A stretch of 64,000 nt of DNA. Origin: Diphasiastrum complanatum (lineage: Eukaryota; Streptophyta; Lycopodiopsida; Lycopodiales; Lycopodiaceae). The notes below the pieces were generated by a model. The model made no database searches. It saw only the letters and a program-made list of their open reading frames with translations, and had not been told where the DNA came from. A program made the position numbers and the translations under genes. How positions within the stretch are numbered: the stretch's first letter is position 1; every line of letters begins with the position of its first letter. The stretch is from the NCBI GenBank assembly GCA_029204225.1, contig CM055097.1, forward strand, positions 57,864,519-57,928,518, in the 5' to 3' direction. Positions 57,010 to 64,000 of the stretch are shown piece after piece.

Positions 57010-58077
57010 AATGGGTGATAACCCATCAGTATGTTGAGCTTCATAAATGAAATCAGCATATCTTCACCGATTCTCTCATGATAGACAAGTTAGATCGATA
57101 GGGTTTAGTCCTAATAGACTTAGCATTGTCTTCTAAAGGAGTCCTATGGACGACTATTTTAGGTGGGATTCCTTTCATTTTGGTATACTTCCATGCCAAT
57201 ACATCCCTGTATTTGCGGAGTAACGTTTCCAGATCAGAAAGTTGGGTTGATGACAAATGTGCACCAACATGAACTATTCGATCTATCTCCTCGTCAAGGT
57301 CTTTAAGGTTTAGTGGAATGGTCTTAGCAGGTCCTTCAAAGGAGTTGGAATTTGGTGTAGGCTCCCAATGTGGATGTGGTAATTGGATAACAACATCATC
57401 CAGTGTAAAGTCTTTGAACTTCTATGGAAGATCAAAAGGTGGGTCCACAAAATTTTTTGGGACTTTGGGAATCATGATTCACTACTAGACGTGAAAGCTT
57501 GGTCGGATTGTTTAGTTTCTGTCTCTTTGGACAAGGGCTTGATCGGTTGTTTAAGCTTCTCACGCATCTATTTTTGATGCTCGGTTAATTTTGTATCAAT
57601 AACTTTAGTTTTTTTGTAACTGAGGTTTTTGTTGTTTTTGAGTGGGCGGTGTTGATGCCTCATTATCAAATCGTCGTTGATTGTATCCCAGACTTCATCG
57701 GGATACACATCCCATGTATATACTTTGGGTTTGGGCTTGTATGTTGGGGTGTTGGGTACCTTGGATGTCAGTTGGACGTGAGCCAACGGTCCTGGTGTCG
57801 TTATCTCCTTAGGAATTGTTTTTGGCGGATAAGATTGTGCATCTAGATATAGGAGTACATGTTCATCCGTCATGCCTACATCATCCATGAACAGAATACC
57901 TTCTTCCGAAACATGGGCGGTAGAGACACTAGGTTCTCCTGGGCACCATGCTATAGGAATCGGGTCAATCATCATAAGTGGGATGATGGGTGTGTCAATG
58001 TCTGTAGAAGATGGGAGAATATCCACATCTGTTGCAACAGTTTCGATACCACATCGATTGGAATCAGTACAGTCCAC
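57010..58077 (-). pseudogene. Gypsy region between protease and RT
   Basis: 57568-58077 is open with an acidic, Pro-rich sequence (GILFMDDVGMTDEHVLLYLD, YKPKPKVYTWDVYPDEVWDT). 57053-57256 gives LETLLRKYRDVLAWKYTKMK, the usual start of the RT region. 57257-57567 is damaged. No enzymatic motif is seen. Confidence 0.6.
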
Positions 58078-58103
58078 AGTGGCTAGTGCGTGACCCCAAT
58101 TGA

Positions 58104-58930
58104 TTATGTCCGTGGATCTCGTATAATGACCTTTTGGTTGGATCGGGACGCTATCTGATTCGTCATATGTTGTGGATGGCCAATCATCATATATCTTGGC
58201 GGGTTGGCATGGCCTATTGAGTCAACTGTGACTCGTTTATCATGGTTACCAAAGGTAATTTTGCTATGCTTCCAATTTTGGACAACACCTGTCATCTGGA
58301 GCCAGGGTATACCAAGAAGGAGTTTATATGTATTGTTATCTTCTGGTAAATCTAAGATGACACAATCTAGCACAAATTTGACACCTACTATGCGAACTTT
58401 TATATTTGATAAATGACCAGCAGGGTCAGTAACTCGTTGATCAGCCATGTGAAGTTTATAGAGTGGTTGATCGAGGGTATGAAAGCCCCATGACTTTGCT
58501 AATGACAAAGCCATGATATTAACGCCTGATCCGCTATCTAGGATAGCAGATACTGTGGAATAGTCTTTATAGGACAAAGGTAGGGTGATGCTAGTCCCCT
58601 TAGAAACACCTATATTCAACAGATTCATAGGAATCTGGGGAATTTCAGGCTCTTCTATTTTCCACTGTTCATCAAGAATAGTAGGCAGCTGAAAATTTTG
58701 ATGGATATAACGTTGAAGCCCAATGAAAGATTTTATTGCGGTATGAAACGGCATGGTGAGCTGAGCTTGCAAGAGGTCAGAAAATACTTCAAGTCCCTGT
58801 AGGGATTGCTCCTTTTCGGGGATATGAGCTGGGAACAGACTTTTTGTATGTTCCTCCTCTCGCAAAAACTCATCTCGAAACTCATTGTATTGTCGTTGTT
58901 CCACCTTTGGGTCTGTGTGAAAAATGCAAA
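58104..58930 (-). pseudogene. Gypsy aspartic protease
   Basis: The motif AILDSGSGVNIMALSLAKSW contains the catalytic Asp-Ser-Gly. VRIVGVKFVLDCVILDLP and LLLGIPWLQMTGVV are the later flap and helix elements. The upstream part (FRDEFLREEEHTKSLFP) links to gag. The frame runs into the non-coding insert near 58920. Confidence 0.82.
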
Positions 58931-59670
58931 AATAAGCTTGGTAGAGGCCAAAAATCTTGTATATAGATAAACACACATGTGTGGAGCCTGTTTTCACGTG
59001 TGAAACTAGTGTACTTGTCATGTGCCATAATCATATAGGTTGTACATATGATTTAATTCAAGTTCTAGTGGCTAAAAAGGTCAAAAACTAGTTTTTTAGA
59101 CATATGACACATGGCATCAATCTATTGATTGCATGAGCCACATCCTTTGGTTAGGTGTCATATCCCATGTGTAGAGGACAGCTCACATGTGTGGAATAAG
59201 TTGAAGTAGGCTAATTTTGACTTCTAGAAGATTTCCAAATAGATCTCCATATAGAAGGAAAATGGACCAAAAGTGCTCAAAATAGAAGGTTTTGTCCAAT
59301 TGTCAGTTTTGCATGATGAATCATCATATGACAAAGCACCTTCACACATGTAGGATCAGAGGGATGATCAGTACCACAAGCTCCCACTTATTGTATATAT
59401 AGAGCCACATTTGGCCATAATCATTGTGAGACACCAATCTTGGTTTTGGAAGCAATTTTGAGTGATTCTCTCCATTTGTCTACATTTGTTTTGATTGTTT
59501 TGAGGTTTTATGAATGTGTCCTTGATTTTCAGGTTGGAGTCCTTAATCATACAAGGTTTCACATGTGAGAAACCAGAAAGTACACCTACCTTCAATTGAT
59601 GATTGTTCTTGTTAGGATTTTGTGTCTAGAATTGATCTAGATTGATCTTAATCTCAAGTAGATTGATAGA
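58920..59670. mobile_element. Possible solo-LTR-like insertion between gag and protease
   Basis: Coding sequence of the gypsy element stops on both sides of this AT-rich block. The left edge reads TGTGAAAAATGCAAAAATA on the plus strand; TATATATAGAGCC near 59395 would be a TATA box. The motif CACATGTG appears several times. No matching CA end or target duplication could be fixed, so an unknown insertion is an equal alternative. Confidence 0.4.
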
Positions 59671-61330
59671 TCAAGTAATTTGACAACCAATCCCTATTGA
59701 GGATCAGATTAGGATCCACTCTTGGTCCTTTTTGTACTTTTGCACAGTCTGGATAATCTTTTGGTAATGTGAAAGCCGTCAAGTGGCTTTCCTGGGGGTC
59801 AACTGATTTGACATTATTTTGCTGCTGTTCTTGTTGTTGGCGTTGTGCTCTAGTGAGAACTCTAAGAGGTTTGGATGAGATATGACGTGCTGGAAGAATC
59901 CTGTTAGGTTGTTTAGGACAATCCTTGAAACTGTGTTTACAGACACAGTTGGGACATTCCGCATGGTATTGGATTTTTACTTTACAGTCAGCCATGAAAT
60001 GTCCCATTTCACCACAAATAAAGCAGCGGTTGCTCATTGGGCCTGTGGCAATAACATAACCATCTTGGATGGCTAGCTGTGCAAGATTTTTTGGTGGTGT
60101 TGAATACTCATCTCGTTTGCACAAGCATGAATTGTCGGTTTGATAATGTTGAGAACTAGCAGATGGAAGTGTTGTATCTTGATGATAGGACTGATCGTAG
60201 GAGTTTTCAACAAGATGTGTTTGTGTAGACTCTTGAGGATTTCTATGTTTTTGTGGTCCTAGATTGGGTTGTCCTCTTGGAGGTGGTCCTAAGAGTGCTA
60301 GCTGTGGTTGAGGTTCATGTCTAGGTTGTCTGGGCAATTCTCATATATGGACTTGGTTGTTTCATGGTTGGTAGTGCGTGTGTTGGTTTTGTGAAACAAA
60401 CAGTTGTCGAGGAGGTTGAGTATGTCCTCCTGACTAGTTGTGAGGCTAGTTCCTTGGGTTATAATAGCAATAAAGAGAGGTATTCCCCATAAAGTCGCAG
60501 ATTTCACATTTGATCAAGGAAGTATCTGGGACCGGTTGGTATGAAGTGCACTCATTGCCAGTGTGTGCACCTCGACAGTGAGGGCACCACGTGTTCTCTC
60601 GTCTATGGCGGATTTGGCCAGTGGGTAACTGACCCGACATCAAACTTTGGATAGACTTAAGAGTGTTTTGAAACTCTTTCGTAAGTTTCTCCATCTATTG
60701 GTGGTGTTGCTAATTAAGTAGCTCCATCTGTGTTTTCCACAACTGTTCTTGAGTTTCGTCGTTTGGTCGAGCTTCTTGGACAACACGATGTGCTCTCCGT
60801 TCACGTGGTTCATCGACATCAGAGACCTCGTCTTCCTCTCGAATGGCGTCAGACATGGCTCGTTTCAATGATGTATATTCATCATTGGAACGAAGTTCAC
60901 ATCTTATCCATCGTGGGAGTCCAACGAGGAACCAAATTATGGGCATAGACTCAATGGGTTGTTCTTGTACCTGACTTTTTAATCTTTTAAATTGTTCAAT
61001 ATAGTCACGTACTTTCTCGTCTTTTGTCATTTTAATGTTACTTAGCTTGACCAAAGTACTTTCTATCAAGAGAAATGGCTTGAAGCGTTTGATAAAGGCC
61101 TCCTTCAAGAGTGACCAGTCACGTTTATCTTCACGATCAAGGTTAAATAACCACTCTCATGTTCGATCGATCATGGTCATCGAAAAGAGTTGTACCATGG
61201 CTTCTGGTGATGTCTCGCCATAGACGTCACATGCGTTCTCAAAGACTTGAAGAAATCTTTGAGGATCAGTGTTACCATCGTACTTAGGTAAATCTAGCTT
61301 TGGGATACATTTTTTAGTACGTGGAACATT
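59654..61330 (-). pseudogene. Gypsy gag with zinc knuckle
   Basis: The N-terminal domain: IPKLDLPKYDGNTDPQRFLQ, VFENACDVYGETSPEAMV, EWLFNLDREDKRDWSLLKEA, then 61108-60710 with VKLSNIKMTKDEKVRDYIEQ. A linker with CPHCRGAHTGNEC follows near 60590, then the knuckle CFICGEMGHFMADC near 60025 and CPNCVCKHSFKDC just after. One stop near 61160 and frame changes near 60700, 60440 and 60340 break it. Confidence 0.82.
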
Positions 61331-61722
61331 ATTCGCAAAAGGTCCGTTTAAGTGAGTTCGTGCATGTGAAGATTCGGCAGAACTCGTGGAGGATCCTCTT
61401 TATTTGTTCAAGAGAACTTGACAATACATTCAAAGCTCCCTCACAAGAGAGGGGGGCCCATAAATAAGCAAGAAGGCTACCCATGTAGAGCCCAAGTGGC
61501 AATTCCACCCAATTAGAAATTACATGTGGAATTTGCCCTTCCACTAAAGGTCACCATCAAAAGGTGGCTCACTCTAACTAATTTAAGGGGGGGTCTACAT
61601 TTATTTACAAAGCCTAGGAAATATGACTAGCTCCTACATGGTCGTTCCTTCTCTGGGATACACCATGTAGGTTATCAAGGAAAAACCATCGTAAGGGAGA
61701 TCGGACACCTACGGAGAAACTG
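61331..61722. other. Non-coding stretch at the gypsy 5' border
   Basis: No gene or clear LTR edge is seen. Confidence 0.4.
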
Positions 61723-61890
61723 ATGATGTTTCCCATGTCCCTGGTAGTTGTGGCACAAGATTGGTTCTTCAACCTATCGAAAAAAGAGAAGACCACTTGG
61801 GAAGGGGTTAAAGTGGCTCTCGCCATGCGCTTTAAACCAAAGAACTTCCTGGAAGATCCGTTTCTCCTACTGAGCAAGGTCAAAATGTCT
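61723..61890 (+). pseudogene. Gypsy gag scrap
   Basis: FPMSLVVVAQDWFFNLSKKE, TTWEGVKVALAMRFKP matches the retrotransposon gag domain (A-x-DWF-x-L..W-x3-K-x2-F). Upstream and downstream parts are missing. Confidence 0.6.
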
Positions 61891-62284
61891 CTACAAACTA
61901 TTTTAAAAATTAAAATTTTACAAAATATTAATCTCAATTTATATTGCATTTATAAAAAATTATTTCAAACAGTTTTTTTTTAATATTTTAAAATATTTTT
62001 TACTAGACAATTTCTCAAATAAGTAAGATAACTTTTTCGCCAGTTGGCTGGTGATCCGTTGGCATCCATCCGGTCCTTGTCATTGATTGCTGATAAGCCA
62101 TGAAATTGGCCGTAAACATATGTTTGCATAAATGAACCAAAACTGTTGCTTTGTAGAAATGAACTAAAACCACCATAGGCGACACTGTTAGGTTTTTTGC
62201 AAAATGTCGAAAAAAGCCGAAGGTGCCCTTAAATCTCGGGTTGTTTCACACTTTGACAGAGTCATTCCTTAACATTTGAGGCTC
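61891..62284. other. AT-rich non-coding stretch
   Basis: No coding sequence is recognised. The right part (62170-62284) begins the block of repeats found in or beside the LTR of copia element 6. Confidence 0.4.
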
Positions 62285-62470
62285 TTTGGAAAAAGCGAAA
62301 AATGCAACGCTCCATATTTGAACAAGATTTCTGATAGGTGAAAAATACAAAAAAGACAACACTGCATTTTTACACGAGATTTATGTCAGGCGAAAAATGC
62401 AAAAAAAGCAACACTACATTTTTACACGAGATTTTTGATAGGCGAAAAATACGACACTGTCGTTAAACTC
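62285..62470. repeat. Tandem repeat, about 60-bp unit (GGCGAAAAATGC..CACGAGAT)
   Basis: Three to four imperfect units, each with (A/G)GGCGAAAAATGCAAAAAA, CAACACT(A/G)CATTTTTACA, CGAGATTT. They lie in the presumed LTR of copia element 6. Confidence 0.75.
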
Positions 62471-62639
62471 TGTGTAATTCTGCAGACTGTGAAGGACACT
62501 TGTAATTCTACAGACTATGTAAACACACAGGAAAATTTGCAAAACTAGATAAACAATGGATGAAGATTAAAATCGATTAGACGATTGATAATAAGGAGAA
62601 TAATCCAACACTCCCCCTTAATCTGAATCCTTGAATGCC

Positions 62640-63905
62640 TTGACCTTCAAACTTAGTTCTACACAGAATCTTCTGTGTGACTCCAAACTTAATGCTTTAG
62701 TGAAAATATCTGCTGTCATATCTTGCGTTCTACAGTATTGCAATCTGACCTCTTTGTTGAGAACTTTGCTTTGATTAAATGATACTTCAGTTCAATGTGC
62801 TTACTCTTGGAATGAGATCTAGGGTTGGTTGATAAAGTGATGGCACTTTGATTATCACAAAATAATGTTGTCGGAGCATATTGATTCAGACCGATATCTG
62901 AGAGTAACTTTCTCAACCAAATTGCTTCCTTTGTAGCTTGAGAGGCTGCGATATACTCTGATTCAGTGGAAGATAGAGCTATCGAAGATTGCTTGCGACT
63001 GTTCCAAGAAATTGGACCATTGTTGAGGAAGAATATAAATCCGAAGGTAGATTTACGAGTCTCTACATCTCCTGTCCAACTCGCATCTGTGTCACCACTG
63101 AGTAAATTGAGTTTGTCGTTGCCAACTGCTCCATAAAAAATGCAAAAGTCCATAGTAGCTTGAAGATATCTCATGACTCTGATAAGAGCTTCCAATGTGA
63201 TATACCATGATTAGTCATAAACTAACTGAGAGAGCTGACTGCAAAAGCTATGTGTGGCCTAGTACAGATCATGGCATACATAAGAGATCCTATAATAGAA
63301 TGGTAAGGATACTCACGCATCTGCTGCTTGTCATGAATTGTCTGGGGGCACTGGTCCTTTGACAAAGAGAGCTAACTTATAATTGATCAGACTATATCTG
63401 ACTAAAATGGTGTAGATGTACCTCTATTGTGTAATATAGATCAACTTTTTTTTTTTTTTTTGTCTCTGTGGATTTGTATACCAAGGCAGAAATGAGCTTC
63501 GCCCAGATCGGTCATGTCGAATTCGGAAGATAACATTGTCTTCTCCTCTTTTATCAGATCGGTACTGTCGCTGAAAAGCAATATATCATCCACGTATAAT
63601 GTGATAATGATAGGTTTGAATTTGAAGAGCTAGGTGTATAGCAGTGATCAATGAAAAAAGTATTGATCCTATGAAACCATGCTCGAGTAGTAACATGTAA
63701 ATGTCTTCTTCGATAGCTCCATTGAGATATGCTGTCTGTACATCCATTTGATGTATTTTCAAATCTGCTATAACAGCAAATGATAGCAAAAGTCGAATAG
63801 AAGAATGCTTGACTACTGGACTGAAGGTCTCAGTGTAATCGACGTTGTATACCTGAGAAAAACCTCTGGCTACTAGTTGTGCCTTTCTTCTGTTGATGCT
63901 TTTTT
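62640..63905 (-). pseudogene. Copia RT-RNase H remnant
   Basis: RT: AQLVARGFSQVYNVDYTETF, IHQMDVQTAYLNGAIEEDIY, then a deletion and YVDDILLFSD near 63590. RNase H: DTDASWTGDVETRKST, SSTESEYIAASQATKEAIW, FCDNQSAITLSTNPRSHSKS and, after a frame change near 62755, MTADIFTKAL. A T16 run near 63445 disrupts the frame. It is complete at the C-terminus where element 2 is deleted. Confidence 0.87.
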
Positions 63906-64000
63906 GTGATTTTGTTCTATAAAATATAGACACTAATTTTAAAAAAAATTACTTAAATGAAGATCTACAACTACATAAATTTTGACAATAGTTTTATTTT
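63906..64000. other. AT-rich edge sequence
   Basis: Nothing is recognised. The change in composition marks the truncation point of copia element 6. Confidence 0.4.

Larger units (their letters stand above)
54599..61330 (-). mobile_element. Ty3/gypsy element, decayed, interrupted
   Basis: Gag, protease, a linker, RT, RNase H and integrase follow each other from 61330 to 54599 on the minus strand, all with stops or frameshifts. A stretch of about 750 bp without coding potential (58920-59670) splits gag from protease. No LTR or primer-binding site was identified at either end. Confidence 0.85.
62200..63905 (-). mobile_element. Copia element 6: 3' half with polypurine tract and LTR start
   Basis: From right to left: part of RT, RNase H, polypurine tract (minus strand TAAGGGGGAG, 62611-62620), then an LTR starting TGTTGGATTATTCTCC at 62610. 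It belongs to the same family as copia element 2 (pol nearly identical). 5' parts are missing beyond about 63905. The left LTR edge is approximate. Confidence 0.78.

Overview
The window looks like nuclear DNA of a land plant with a large, repeat-rich genome. It has plant-type introns (GT..AG, 80-100 bp), tRNA-iMet primer-binding sites (TGGTATCAGAGC) of plant Ty1/copia elements, Ty3/gypsy and hAT fragments, a Helitron, and one clear host gene, a plant-type PAT1 mRNA-decay factor. Gene density is very low and most elements are old, with many C-to-T-type stops. A fern or other non-flowering plant fits, but the sequence alone does not prove it.

Layout. (1) 1-7.7 kb: a compact gene cluster unlike the rest. 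Gene A (transposase-like unknown family) and gene B run on the plus strand. A histone-H3-fold gene and a four-exon gene with a possible BAH-like N-terminus run on the minus strand. The two pairs point towards each other across a hairpin-rich spacer, and two genes share the core promoter CTATATAAG(A/G)GTG. A coiled-coil exon at 7.5-7.7 kb may belong to the same neighbourhood. (2) 7.7-10.2 kb: 5' half of a copia element (minus). (3) 10.44-11.81 kb: a foldback element with long inverted arms. (4) 11.95-15.2 kb: a decayed Helitron (Rep plus PIF1 helicase), a second helicase fragment and an unidentified exon. (5) 17.3-19.7 kb: PAT1 (minus), apparently intact but with its N-terminal exons unresolved. 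(6) 22.7-25.6 kb: 3' half of a copia element. (7) 25.6-29.6 kb: a gypsy element (plus) broken into a hAT transposase 3' end. (8) 29.8-32.8 kb: two copia fragments in opposite orientation. (9) 33-44 kb: mostly non-coding, with two hAT-type fragments. (10) 44.4-49.0 kb: a non-autonomous LTR element keeping only the start of gag. (11) 50-54.2 kb: a copia fragment, a decayed two-part coding region and two related 25-bp minisatellites. (12) 54.6-61.3 kb: a nearly complete decayed gypsy element (minus). (13) 61.7-63.9 kb: a gypsy gag scrap and a further copia 3' half.

The most unusual feature is the 1-7.7 kb cluster. It encodes a histone-fold protein with a long Pro-rich N-terminal extension alongside a gene of an uncharacterised, probably transposon-related family. 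That arrangement suggests a multi-gene mobile element that carries its own chromatin protein. Family calls come from motifs read by eye; no database search was possible.
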